Shown: piece by piece, positions 51,350 to 62,954 of the stretch
Position numbering within the stretch: the first letter of the stretch is position 1
Layout of the letters: every line of letters begins with the position of its first letter
Source: Daphnia carinata
Taxonomy: Eukaryota; Arthropoda; Branchiopoda; Diplostraca; Daphniidae
Length of the DNA stretch: 64,000 bases
Assembly (NCBI RefSeq): GCF_022539665.2
Contig: NC_081337.1
Coordinates: 5,990,679-6,054,678, forward strand
Reading direction: 5' to 3'
Made by a program: the position numbers and the translations under genes
The notes under the pieces: generated by a model
The model's database searches: none
What the model was told of the DNA's origin: nothing
The model's input: the letters and a program-made list of their open reading frames with translations, nothing else

Positions 51350-53445
51350 GTCAGGCTTATTTTGTCGCTCGGCCGACAAAAAATAAGACAGACTTTTTTG
51401 TTTTTTATCTTTAATTCAAAAACTACAAGGCCAATTTGAAAAATAAACTAGATTTTCGTAATTGGCATTCAATTCTGCATCGGATTCATGTGTTTTAAGC
51501 CAAATTTGAAATTTGGCCAAAAATGAAAAAGTGGGAAGGCTATAGCCTTCTCACTTTTGTCAAAATCGGCCAAAATGGACATTTCTTGGAATTCGATAAA
51601 AACCACACAGTATAGTCAAAATTGAACGCTGAGTTCGATTATGTTAGTGGTTTTCTCGCTAAAACAGCCATTTCAAAATAAACTAAAAAAATTCGATAAG
51701 TCGGGCTTATTTTTGCCGCTCGGCAGCCACAAATTTGTTTGTTTTTTATGTTTAATTCAAAAACTACAATGCCAATTAAAAAATAAACTAGATATTTGTG
51801 ATTGGCATTCAATTCTGCATCGGATTCATGTGTTTTAAGCCAAATTTGAAATTTGGCCAAAAATGAAAAAGTGGGAAGGCTATAGCCTTCTCACTTTTGT
51901 CAAAATCGGCCAAAATGGACACCTCTTGGAATTCGATAAAAACCACATAGAATAGTCAAAACTGAACGCTGAGTTCAATTATGTTGGTGGTTTTCTCGCT
52001 AAATCAGCCATTTAAAAAAAAAACTAAAAATTATTGCAATGTCGGGCTTATTTTTGCCACTCGGCCGACACAATTTTCCTTGTTTTTTATGTTTATTTCA
52101 AAAACTACAATGCCAATGTCAAAATAAACGAGATATTCGTGATTGGCATTCAATTCTGCATCGAATTCATGTGTTTTTAGGCACATCTGAAATTTGGCCA
52201 AAAATGAAAAAGTGAGAAGGCCTTCTCACTTTTGTCAAAATCGGCCAAAATGGACACCTCTTGGAATTCGATAAAAACCACATAGAATAGTCAAAACTGA
52301 ACGCTGAGTTCAATTATGTTGGTGGTTTTCTCGCTAAATCAGCCATTTAAAAAAAAAACTAAAAATTATTGCAATGTCGGGCTTATTTTTGCCACTCGGC
52401 CGACACAATTTTCCTTGTTTTTTATGTTTATTTCAAAAACTACAATGCCAATGTCAAAATAAACGAGATATTCGTGATTGGCATTCAATTCTGCATCGAA
52501 TTCATGTGTTTTTAGGCACATCTGAAATTTGGCCAAAAATGAAAAAGTGAGAAGGCCTTCTCACTTTTGTCAAAATCGGCCAAAATGGACATCTCTTGGA
52601 ATTAGATAAAAACCACAGAGCTTAGTCAAAATTGAACGCTGAGTTCGATTATGCTAGTGGTTTTCTCGCTAAAACAGCCATTTTAAAATTAACCTAAAAA
52701 AACTCGTTAAGTCGGGCTTATTTTTGTCGCTCGGCCGACACAAATTTGTTTGTTTTTTATCTTTAATTTAAAAACTACAATGCCAATTAAAAAATAAACT
52801 AGATGTTTGTGATTGGCATTCAATTCTGCATCGAATTCATATGTTTTTAGGCAAATCTGAATTTTGGCCAAAAATGAAAAAGTGGGAAGGCTATAGCCTT
52901 CTCACTTTTGTCAAAATCGGCCAAAATGGACATCTCTTGGAATTCGATAAAAACCACAGAGCATAGTCAAAATTGAACGCCGAGTTCGATTATGTTAGTG
53001 GTTTTCTTGCTAGACCAGAAGTTTTTGAAATAAACTGAAAAAATGGGAAAAGCCGGGCTCATTTTTTCGCTCGGCCGACAAAAAATAAGCCCGACTTTTT
53101 TGTTTTTTATTTTTAATTCAAAAACTACAATGCCAATTGAAAAATAAACTAGATAATCGTGGTTGGCATTCAATTCTGCATTGAATTCGTGTGTTTTAAT
53201 CCAAATTTAAAATTTGGCCAAAAATGAAAAACTGAGAAGGCTATAGCCTTCTCACTTTTGTCAAAATCGGCCAAAAACGAATCCTCTTGAAATTGAACAA
53301 AAATCACGTGGTATAACCAAAATGGAGCGCTGATTCTGACTAAGTGATTGGTTTTCTCGTTAGACCAACCGTTTTCAAAATAATTAAAGAAAAGTGTTTA
53401 AGAGCCCCAATTTTATTTTTGTTTTTTACGTTTATTATAATAACT
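51350..53445. repeat. Satellite array, six ~335-350 bp units plus a partial seventh
   Basis: Units start with a GTCGGGCTTATTTT-like segment at about 51,350, 51,700, 52,041, 52,376, 52,711 and 53,052, giving spacings of 350, 341, 335, 335 and 341; a degenerate piece follows at about 53,399-53,445. Each unit has the same order of blocks: GCTCGGC(CG) box, TTCAAAAACTAC, GATTGGCATTCAATTCTGCAT, AAATTTGGCCAAAAATG, a palindrome, AAATCGGCCAAAATGGAC, AATT(C)GATAAAAACCAC and GGTTTTCTCG. The palindrome is GAAGGCTATAGCCTTC in four units. In the third and fourth units it lacks the central bases and is a perfect 26-bp palindrome (52,208-52,233 and 52,543-52,568). The third and fourth units are nearly identical over 335 bp, so they arose by recent duplication. 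No coding capacity. Confidence 0.93.
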
Positions 53446-53951
53446 ATCGGCAGAATTATTTCAAACTATGGAAGAAAACAAAGTTATCTGAAAGCAATAC
53501 AATTTGCGAGTTTAAGTGGTGACAATGATGGTAAGATGATATTTTAGTTTACTTAAACGTAACGTAAAGTGACAAATTGTAGGGACAATTGACGGGGTAT
53601 ACCTTGTAACCCCAAGTCCTTTTTTTTTTAAGTCGACTTATTCATTTAACAAGGAGGGAAACACAGTGCGAAGAATTTAAACAATCATTTTATAATAACC
53701 GTTGCTCACAGATTTAACTTAACATTTTAAAATTTCGTCACCCACTGGACTCGACAAGTCGGTGCCGTTGTAGCATATCCCCGCTTTGTTTCCTTTGCAA
53801 GCTATGGCTTTTGCCTTTCATTGGCAGACGAAGTTAAATTAACCGTTGGTCTGAGTCCCTGCGAACAATTTTCTGAAAAGTGTTTGCGTTTTTACGGCTT
53901 TTATCTCAAAACTTTTTAACCACCTGTTTTCTACATTATAAAACGTATGAA
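53446..53951. other. Intergenic: EDC3 promoter and 5' UTR
   Basis: No gene recognised. A frame in phase with EDC3 stays open about 24 codons upstream of the chosen ATG, but the LSm-type N-terminus starts at that ATG. Confidence 0.5.
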
Positions 53952-55420
53952 ATGAGCGGAAAATATTTAGGCTCGTATGTGTCTGTTGACTGTGGGGAAT
54001 TGTTTGGTTGTTACCAAGGCCAAGTAAGCAATGTGGATACCTTTAATCAAACAATAAGTCTGAAAGATGTTTGGAAAAATGGATTGAAATCGTCGACTGA
54101 CGATGTAACATTGCTGGCTAAAGATATACTTAACCTTTCCATCATTCCGTCACCTAAGGAAGACAAAATAGAAAACAAAGCAGATATTGAGCATTTGGAA
54201 TCTCAGCGGATTAAAAAGAACAGTGCCAGGGACTCTCCAAGAAAATTTGATCCTTATACAAGTTTTTCTTCTCAAATAGCCCTGCCAGACACACCAAGTA
54301 AACTAAATAAAGTAAAAGGAAAAGCTGGGAAAGATGATGTTTGCTTTGGAACTGATGTCAATATGGAAAAGGATTTTGATTTTGAAACCAATCTAGCACT
54401 CTTTGATAAGAAAGCTGTAATGGGTGAGATAACATCAGGTAGACAACAAGGCCCACCGCCAGGTCCTGGAACCAGAACAGTGTCAAACTTTCGGCATGAT
54501 GAAAATGTTCTTGAAACATTACCACCTACTTATCGTCAAATTCACCTTCCATCACCATCTGCAAAGGAGTTTCTCACTGGTATTTACCTTTGTATATAAA
54601 TTTGTTTGAATTTTTTATACATACATGAGTTTCACAGATGCAGGTCTAGTTGTACCCAGTGCAACTGCTGAACTGCGCAAAGCTATGCAAGATTCTATGG
54701 AGAAGCTAGGCATAAGTCTTGAACGGAGATCAGAATCCATAGCCAGGGCTGTTGCAGAGGTTGCACTACATTTTGTTGGTGGCCCTCACCGTTTGACACC
54801 TAAAAACTCTCATCAGAAGCCAGTTGTTGTAGTTTTGTGTGGTAACCATCCAGAAGCTGCTGGTGCTGTCTGTGCTGCTCGTCATTTGGCCACATTAGGA
54901 GTTCAAACTGTTGTCTACTTACAAACATTGACTGTGTCACATTATTTGAAGAAAGAAATTGAATTGTACAAACTCACAGGGCAATCGGTCATCAACAACG
55001 AAAAACGTAAAACAATTTTTAAGTGTTTGATTTCCTGTCCCATTTTAATTCTGTAAAATTTTTTACTTTACAGACTTGCCCTCAGCTTCTGTTGATTTGA
55101 TCATCGCATCATTGCTTCCTCCAACTTGGGTAGGTGGTGACGAAATCCCCAAAATGAAAGGGATCATCGAATGGGCAAACAAACAGCGTGCCCCAACTAT
55201 GGCAATCGATCAACCTCCATATGCAGTCATTAACACAATCTCCTGGTTGGATGTTAAATGCACTTTGTCAGCTGACTTGCCATTGGCATACGGTGATCGC
55301 GATGGAAAACTGTACCTGTATTCACTCTCTACCCCACGCAAGATTTTCCAGTCTTTAGGTATTGAGTATGATTCACCGTTTGGCTCAAAGTTTGTTATTA
55401 CTTTACACGAAGCTTGCTGA
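53952..55420 (+). CDS. EDC3: EDC3, enhancer of mRNA decapping 3
   Basis: EDC3 is a P-body scaffold that stimulates the DCP2 decapping enzyme and binds the helicase DDX6/Me31B. Three exons give 447 residues: 53952-54579, 54638-55006, 55074-55420. Seen: a divergent LSm domain at the N-terminus (about 1-65, starting MSGKYLGSYVSVDCGE), an unstructured linker with Ser/Pro-rich parts, the FDF motif DFDFETNLALFDK at 141-153 that binds DDX6, and a C-terminal YjeF_N dimerisation domain with LVVPSATAELRKAM, FVGGPHRLTPKNSHQ, VVLCGNHPEAAGA and the ending YDSPFGSKFVITLH. Domain order and length match the family. Its stop codon lies 114 bp from the convergent GON4L stop codon. Confidence 0.95.
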
Positions 55421-55439
55421 AAACCACCACCTAAAAGAC

Positions 55440-55445
55440 AATAAA
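55440..55445 (+). terminator. Poly(A) signal AATAAA of EDC3
   Basis: AATAAA 20 bases after the EDC3 stop, inside the 114-bp gap to the convergent GON4L stop codon. Confidence 0.6.
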
Positions 55446-55534
55446 ATCATTTTGTGTATACCAAGTATTCGAAAGCGTCTGTATTTACATTTCGGTAATA
55501 AAGACAACAACATTTCTATAAAACATTTCATAAT

Positions 55535-58500
55535 TTACGATGACTTTTTCCAAGATTTACCCTTACTCTTATTCTTGGCACTTCCCTTCATACCGGTCCG
55601 CTTACCTGATTTTGCTTCATTTTCTTTGGATTGCGTTGTAGCTTCCCTCAAATGGACGTGCTCAAATTCATCGCCACTATTAATTTGATCCATGTTCACA
55701 TCTTCAAAGTCCCCTGCATCACTGCAGAATAACGGAAAACAGGACAGTTAACTCTGCTTACCTTATAAAGAGAGAATATGTCTACCTTGGGAGGGGCACG
55801 TCATCAAGAAAAAGCTGAAGAAAAGCTTGCGTCAAATGAGCATTTCCTTTAAGCAAAGGAAGAAGAGCGTTTTTAATATCACTGACATTCGCTGAAGGAC
55901 TACTCTCAATTTGCTGAAGTGTTTTTAGAGTTCGCTTGAGCTGTAAAGGACTATCTTTGAAATGAATCTGTACATTTGGAAGGAAAAATATGGAGTATTA
56001 AAAATTAACTTCCACAAACGGATAAAAAACACTAAGTAGTTTACCTTTAGTTTTGAGAAGAATTCACGCATTCGGACGTACAAAAAATGTTGAAATTGCA
56101 CGCCACATTGGGCGGCTGCTTCAGGAGTTAAAAAAAGGACAAACTCTTCCATTAAATCCGGGTGGTCCTTTAATATTGACTCCATTTTTCTATACAGTTC
56201 CAAAGTCGAGCACGAGCTGGATTGGAAGTGTCCCAAAGTAGTTACGAATTCCTTAAAAGCCAAGGGATTTTGTTGTTCTAGTCGATTTCGAACTTTCATG
56301 AAGTATATTTGGGCGTATGCTAACAAAAACCAAGCAGTCGTTATCAGTAAATATAAAGATATTTTATAAATAGAAAAAAAGAAAATCAAAGGAATACCAT
56401 CGCTGCGAGGCTGACTAGGGTCATCATCAGCCATCCAAGAGTCGAGTATCCGCTTGGCGTTGCGCTGATGACGAATGTGTCGATGAGCAGGACTTCTCCC
56501 TTTTGACGGGACAGAATTGGTAAGCAATGGAACAGATGCCAAGAAATCAAAGGAAATTGAGTCTTCCTCATCGTCATCGTCTTCCATGACTACATTTTCA
56601 TCCACATGCCGGATGTTCAGCGGACTAGATGGTGGCCTCTCCCCGTCATCTCCCCCGCTATTGCCGGAACCTGTTCCCGAGGCATTTTGTCCAGAGGAAG
56701 AGAAATTGCCGGTTCCACTATTACAGGACGATGTAGATTTTTTGTTTCCCTGTACAAAAGCGGGCAACACTCAAAACACACACACACACACACAAAACGC
56801 GTTACTTTGCTCTTACTTGTGACGATGTATTTGGCCCTCCGACAGTATTACTGGCTTCACGATCTGCAGCCGCACGAAGTGGAACGGTAGTTTCTGTGCG
56901 AATTTTCGGAGGACCCCAAACATGCATAACGTGGGTCGTGTTTGAGTCAGGACGATGGATTATGAAGTAACGTTTTGCCCCTTGGTTAGTTGTTGGACTA
57001 GTTCTTCTTTTCTCGTCATGAGGACTTGAAGCGTCAAGAGGCTGTTGAGGTTCAGGCTCGGGATCGGTTTCAATGGAATCTAGGTGATAAGTTGAAATGC
57101 TTGACATAACAGTTGGTTCAGGCGATACGGCTGAGGTTCCATTACACCGGCTTTTTTTTATGTGCTCTTCTCGTAAAGAGCTATCACATATGCTGAGGTT
57201 AAGCTGAAATTGAACGATATAGAGAACAACAAAGGAATAAGATTAAAACATAATTTAAGGGTTCGTGGCAGTGTCGGAGACATTGTTGACGTTGTATACT
57301 GTACCTGTTCTGAAATTGGGTAAATTTTTGGAGAGGTTTTGCAGGCGATTGGGTGAATATTATTCCGTTCTTGGATTGTGTTCTCCGTTACTTTCGGCGT
57401 AACCAGGACCTTAAAACATATGCTACAGAATACAGGGATTTATGAGTACTTTGGCATATCATTACCGGTTCAGAAAGAACATTATTCGTGGCAGAGTTTG
57501 CAGTTGTATGGTCAACATTTTTATCCCGTTTGCGATTTTCCCGAAATGCGCCCTTTTTTCGGCATTGGAAAGCCTATTGTTATTAAGAAGTTATAGGCGT
57601 TTCACGCGCAAAACACATATCATTAGCAGCAGTTCGAAAAGGGAAAATTTTAAATTGAACTAAAATACCTCAGGCGATTGATCGTCACCCTCTTCACCTA
57701 GGTAAGATGAAGAGCTATTTCCAGATTCAGCGAGGTTACAATGAATAGGAGAATGAATGGATTTTACAGGCCCTTGGCTGGTCTGTCTTTCATTATTTGC
57801 CTGTGGAATTTCACAATCCGCTTTCTTTTTATTCATCCTCGTCCGGGAGTATCTCCTTGGCTTCGGTTTCTTGGTCATAGGTGTGAGCTTTGCCCCAGCG
57901 AACTCAGGCGTGGGCGTATTCTCGCAGAGGAGATAATACGACGGTTGACACTTCGGAACTAAAGGTCGTAGCGCGAAAGGATCTTTTCTAGATCGAAGAC
58001 GAATGCCTTTGTGAATTAACATCAGTTCTCGCCAACGTACTGGTAACATCGATGACGGAACATCACATAGCGTAATTGATGAATGGCGGTTGAACGGTTG
58101 GATGACATGGTGTACAGGTGGGGCTACTTTATTTTTAAGGTAGTACTGAATGGGAAAAGGAAAAATCAAACGATTTGTAATTTATTTCCTTCTAAAAATG
58201 CCAATGTAAGATCTTACTTTAATTGGATTAGAGTCATTCATGGTTCTTTTACAGTTGAAAGACTTATTTTTGATCCGAATTCCAATTTGTTTGGCTGTCC
58301 AGTGAGGTAGCATGTAGTGCGAAATCATGGAGTTAACTAGATTATCCACTGAGCTTTTCGAACCCTTCAAAAGTTCAGCACAAAACGGAGTAAACTGTTC
58401 CATGCCCATAGCTATCAGCTGCTCTTCGTACGATGACATCTTGCATGGACCTGTTCCATTTGAAATTATAACACCGTTAGCGAAAAAAAAAATAACACTG

Positions 58501-60469
58501 ATAGGGCCCTACGATATTAAACAAACCTGGTACGGACTGAAATATTGCGATTTTCGGAAGTAATTCAGGGTAGATAAAAATACGACTTTCTGCCATCAAT
58601 TGGACCATTTTGGGGTTGAAAGGATAGCGATCAGGATGTTTGTTTGTACGCTTAATGAATTTTTTCCTATTCCTGGAAAAATCTGTGAATGAAAATTTGG
58701 GTTGAAATACTACGTAATTCACAGCATACCCACAAGTGATGACAGTTCTCTGGAACTTGGTGAGTTCCTCAGGCGGTGCCTTCGTCACAACAGTTTCCCA
58801 ATAGTTAACTAAATCAAGAGCTTCATCTAAGTTAGCAATATCCACTCGTTGCTTTAGAGAAACAAGGTCTTGTAACATGAAACGACACTCTTCTGTTATG
58901 CTCTCCAAACCCGATTGCTGAGCAGTTATTAAATGCATTTGTGTGAGTAACTGTACATGTTTCCGCATTTGTTCGTTCAAAAGTAGCGTGGCCTCAGGTG
59001 AAAGGGTCACTGTTGACGATGCCTCGGTAGGTCCATTTACAGGATCTGTCTGAGGAAACATTTCAATTGGTGCGCAGTCCAATGTTGGAAAGCTTACAGT
59101 GAATGGGAGGTCCTGAACTGGCTCACGGATCGGGATAAGCGGTTGTACAATTCCCGTGGGCTTAACAGGAGTTTTGCTTATTGAAGGCGAATTCGTTTCT
59201 ATTTCTACCATAATGTCAGACATAGCTGTTTGGAGAATGTCATCAGCGGGTTCACGAACCCGGACAGGCTCGGTGATTGTTTTCGTGTTTTCTTCGTCGG
59301 ATGAAGAAAAATCGGCGTCAAAAAGCTCCGACAATAGTTCACTTACTTCTTTTTTAGTGATTTGTACAGTGCGGTCTGCGCGCAATTCTTCAGCATCCAC
59401 TTCTTCTTCTTCTTCTAATACATTATATTCTGGGTCCGCATCTTCATCGTCAACGTTCTCACAGAAGTGATTCGAAGGAGGGCAAACAAATTCCTATAAC
59501 GGAAGTGTTCAGGTACGTTTAAAAAAAACACAAAACACTTACGTACCTTTAAAAACTTTCGCCACTCTTCATTATCACAATCAGAATCATACATATCAGT
59601 TGATATGTCAGGAGGAATAAAAGCCAATTCTAAATGCTCTAATGGAGTGTCATTCAGTGGTAATTTGGACCTAGTTCGAGACCCAATTAGATCATCATGC
59701 ATGGGTGGTTGTTCTATGGGAAAGGGTCTCTTAAATGGATCAGTACTCTCTGGCACATTCTTTGGACAAGGAGCCAATGAAGATGAAGGAGATCCAATAT
59801 CACTGGTATGAGAAGACAAAAAGCTTCCTTCATCGCTGTGATTATCTATGTCATCTTCATTTGGCCTGAAAAAATTTCACATTTACCAATTGGAGTGTTT
59901 TAATATTCCAGTATTATATGTTTTATTATTTTTCACCTATACTCATCATCTTCGTCTGATGAATCTTCAGGAAAATCCTCTTCCATTAAAATTCGTGTTT
60001 CACTAACTTTTTTAGCTGAAGTTGGCCAAGCTCTATTTTGAGTTTCGAGCCATTCTTTTGTTTTCGAACGAGTAAGTTTTGGCTGAAAATCCATCTTTAA
60101 GCTAGGGTCTAATGAACACTTAAGCATTTTTTGAACACTTTCATTTGCAATTATGTTTCGCAGCAGGTGTTTCACATTGTATGTAGTAAGATTTTTTCGC
60201 TGGGCAATTTCTTCTAAAATTTCATCTATCGGATTATCTGGATCGATGACATAATCTTCTGGGATACGATTACTGCTTTTTTTAGATTTTTTGGGCGTCT
60301 GGGTTTGTACGTCGGCTTGGTTAACTCGTTTCCTTTTGCTGGTCTTTTGGTTCTCGAAGCTATTGTTTTGAAAAATAACTTCTGAATTCACCGAATTCAG
60401 CTGCTCAATCGAATGATGTAAAGCCTGAAGCTCATCTTCCAGCACTTGTTCGGTTTCTTTCGAAGCCAT
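55535..60469 (-). CDS. GON4L: GON-4-like transcriptional regulator (GON4L / udu / mute homologue)
   Basis: Nuclear regulator linked in other animals to YY1-SIN3-HDAC repression and to histone gene control. Eleven exons give 1338 residues: 60469-59937, 59865-59547, 59493-58527, 58450-58218, 58145-57669, 57409-57305, 57203-56817, 56749-56398, 56319-56045, 55967-55786, 55721-55535. Seen: the N-terminal FxPKLTRSK region and a WRKFL block with SRTRSKLPLNDTPLEHLEL and PPDISTDMYD; glutamate-rich acidic tracts; HVQLLTQMHL; a block ending SRIFIYPELLPK; a SANT-like helical segment (exon 4, EEQLIAMGMEQF to TAKQIGIRIKN); then PAH repeats at about 1125-1216 (DHPDLMEEFVLFL) and 1217-1277. The protein ends in a Lys/Ser-rich tail after the PAH repeats and lacks the C-terminal Myb-like domain of the longer human protein. 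Exon 6 (35 codons) is the least supported exon. Confidence 0.9.
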
Positions 60470-60979
60470 CCCTTTAGCTTCGTGTTATTTAACATTTACA
60501 AAAACAATCACAACTTTAGCTTATTGTTCCGCGCCATATTCGTCGGAACTTCGAAGTTGTTGTAATATTTGCATTATTCGCTAGATGGCGGTTAATGTCC
60601 GCTTGACGGGACTCCAAATATCCAGTTGCGGTAGTCAGGAAAAAGGAGGCCGATCACCTGCAAAATAGCTTTGACTGCGTACCACAAGCTCCAGATTTGA
60701 TAGTAAAACAAAATAAAATAGAACAAGATTTAGAGTCGTACAAGGCATGGTATTATATAATTCAAATGAAAAATAAGCGATGATTATTTATTATTTATGT
60801 TGACGATGCTATTAGACTAGACTTGGCAATATCGTATGCGCTAAATAGTAAATCCGTCCCTTCATCGATCAGTCTTTATAGCGAGCGATAGACGATAAAT
60901 AACAATAGAGAATTACGGTCCTTGTTTGGTCCGTGTGACATGGATTATATGTGAATTTTGAGTTCAAATTTAGGGAGTG
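60470..60979. promoter_or_regulatory. Bidirectional promoter region GON4L / KHDC4
   Basis: The 510 bp between divergent start codons. It contains TCGCTAGATG followed by GCGG (60,578-60,591), giving TAGATGGCGG, a close match to the fly CTCF core. A TTTAG acceptor lies 7 bases before the KHDC4 ATG, so KHDC4 may have a noncoding first exon here. Confidence 0.55.
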
Positions 60980-62534
60980 ATGGACAACGTAGTTGACATT
61001 AAAAATAATTTGAACACCCATCAAAGTTTACAAGCTGCAGCCCAAGCTGCTGCTCAGATTAACGCCCAATTAGCGGCTGAAGGTAAAATTCAACCATGTC
61101 AACAAAACGTTCAAGCTAATAATGGCTACCAGAAGAAGGATAAGAAGCTTAAAACAGGGAGAAAAGATCTTTTCAATGCCGAAGTTGAAATCAATGGTCT
61201 TCCTCCCAGAGTACGAAACCTACTCACCAAAGGATACATCCAAGAACAAATCCAGTGGAAATCAAGTAATTTGTGCCACACAGTTTTGGATATAATTTTG
61301 GTAACATTTTTACATGATTTATTTTTTTTAATTGTAGGGGCTGCATTGTGTACCAAAGGGCGCTATGTTTCTCCACATGAAAAACTTGAATTAAATGATG
61401 AAAGACCACTGTATATATGTATTCAGGCTGTAGACAAACGTGCTGTTGATGAAGCTATTCATCACATTCAAGATTTCATTGCTGAGCACACAGGATCTAG
61501 TCCACCACCTCCCATCATATCCCCACCCCTTGTTCCAAATCACCCCCCTCCTCAAATGTCTCTTATAAGAGATAAAGTTTATATTAACCTTGACCATGCA
61601 CCTGAAGCCTTCAAGATTGTTGACAGAGTGCTTGGTCCTTCTGGTGACAATTTTAATTACATTCAAGCAGAAACTGGAGTGACTGTGTCATTGCAAGGAC
61701 AGGGAATGAGTTCGTCTAATTCCAGTGATGAACCCCATCATTTATTACTTGAGTAAATGTCTTTATTATTATTATTTTTTTTTTGTTGGTTTGTTACTTA
61801 GTTTGTTTGCATTTGCTGTTGATTTGTAACTAAAAGTGTATTTCATTTTACAGACATATCGATCCATCTGCAGTTCAAAATGCCCGGTCGTTGGCGCTAA
61901 GTTTGGTTGGAACCCTCCAACAGGATTTCATTCAATGGCAGAGAGAACAGCAAGCATTGCAGCAACAGCAACTAGTTTACACATTTTCCCAACCCTACTT
62001 CGGCGGGTAAATAACGTTTTGTTTGGCTTATGAAACTAAAGGGAAATTCTGAATTGCAGGTTTTGCAGCACTTGAATAATCAATGATTTTCCAGGGTCGT
62101 TTAATGGCTGTGCAGATTATGTGTTTTAATTGCCATTGGCTCTCGCGTAGGTCTTCAACCCCTAATGGGAATTTCCATTATCCAGCCGTTGCAATGGTAT
62201 ATGGTGTGGAAAATGGCATACCACAAACTACAACTGCCAGAGCGCCACAGTTGGTACAAACTCAGCGACATACCAGAGGCTTGGCGGGCAAAAGGCCCTC
62301 ACGGTTCGATTACCAACAATCCACAGGTGTGTTGCCTGTCCAACAAACAACAACGGCTTCTCTTACTGATCCTCATAGGCTGGCGATGGATTATTTTAGA
62401 CGTTCGAAGGATGTGACTTTGTCTGCCAACGCTTGCTAATGTATGAAACCTTTGACTTTACAGGGCTTGATTTAGCTGTTGCACACCAACCAGAGACTAA
62501 ACGACCGAAAATCTCTCATATGGCCTACTCTTGA
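60980..62534 (+). CDS. KHDC4: KHDC4 (BLOM7/KIAA0907) homologue, KH-domain splicing factor
   Basis: KHDC4 is a KH-type RNA-binding protein linked to the Prp19 splicing complex. Five exons give 366 residues: 60980-61265, 61338-61752, 61854-62006, 62151-62326, 62464-62534. Seen: an Ala/Gln-rich N-terminus with AAQAAAQINAQLAAEGKI, a first KH region (EVEINGLPPRVRNLLTKG, then LCTKGRYVSP and DERPLYICIQA), a proline-rich linker, and a second KH region with DKVYINLDHAPEAF, GPSGDNFNYIQAETG and QNARSLALSLVGTLQQDF. The C-terminus is short, ending KRPKISHMAYS. The intron 61,266-61,337 is 72 bp with no in-frame stop, so the frame stays open across it. It is called an intron because GT-AG removal restores the conserved spacing between RNLLTKG and TKGRY. 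The last junction is uncertain: reading through exon 4 instead ends at 62,439 with a different tail (380 residues). Confidence 0.85.
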
Positions 62535-62954
62535 TCGTTTTCGATTTATTATGCTACAGATTTCTTTTCATGTCGTCGACCGTGTTATGCATCGGGTTCT
62601 CGTCTTAAGTACGACCGCTGACATAACAAACTTGAAACAGTGAACTTGTGAGCCTAACAATATGTTTGTCTCGTTTCACTGGTTATTTTCCGAATACAGC
62701 CAATAATGTGGTCTGAAGATTTTGTTAAAAATTATTCATTTAGGTAGTTTATGGTTCAATAATAATTTAATGATCACCTAATTCGAAGATGTGCTATTGA
62801 AATCTACGATACCATCGTGAGGTTCCACGTCAAGACGAAGCTGATTAAGTACACCGTAATAAATGGCAGCCATTTTCTGTGTCAATGGTGAGGTTGTAGT
62901 TACTTTCATACGTCTCCTGTTTGGAGTATGCTGTGAACTATTTGTCTGCCCACG
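62535..62954. other. Intergenic: convergent 3' UTRs of KHDC4 and ionotropic receptor
   Basis: A 420-bp gap between convergent stop codons. A candidate KHDC4 poly(A) signal AATAAA lies at 62,858-62,863. No gene seen. Confidence 0.5.

Noticed and set aside
51350-53445. Regularly spaced repeats considered as a CRISPR array
   Set aside because: Units are about 340 bp and repeat along their whole length with no unique spacers; the context is eukaryotic. It is a satellite array.
58683-58729. Possible 47-bp intron inside GON4L exon 3 (GTATG ... TTCACAG)
   Set aside because: Splicing it out shifts the frame to an immediate stop, whereas the unspliced frame is open and continues into the conserved YPELLPK block.
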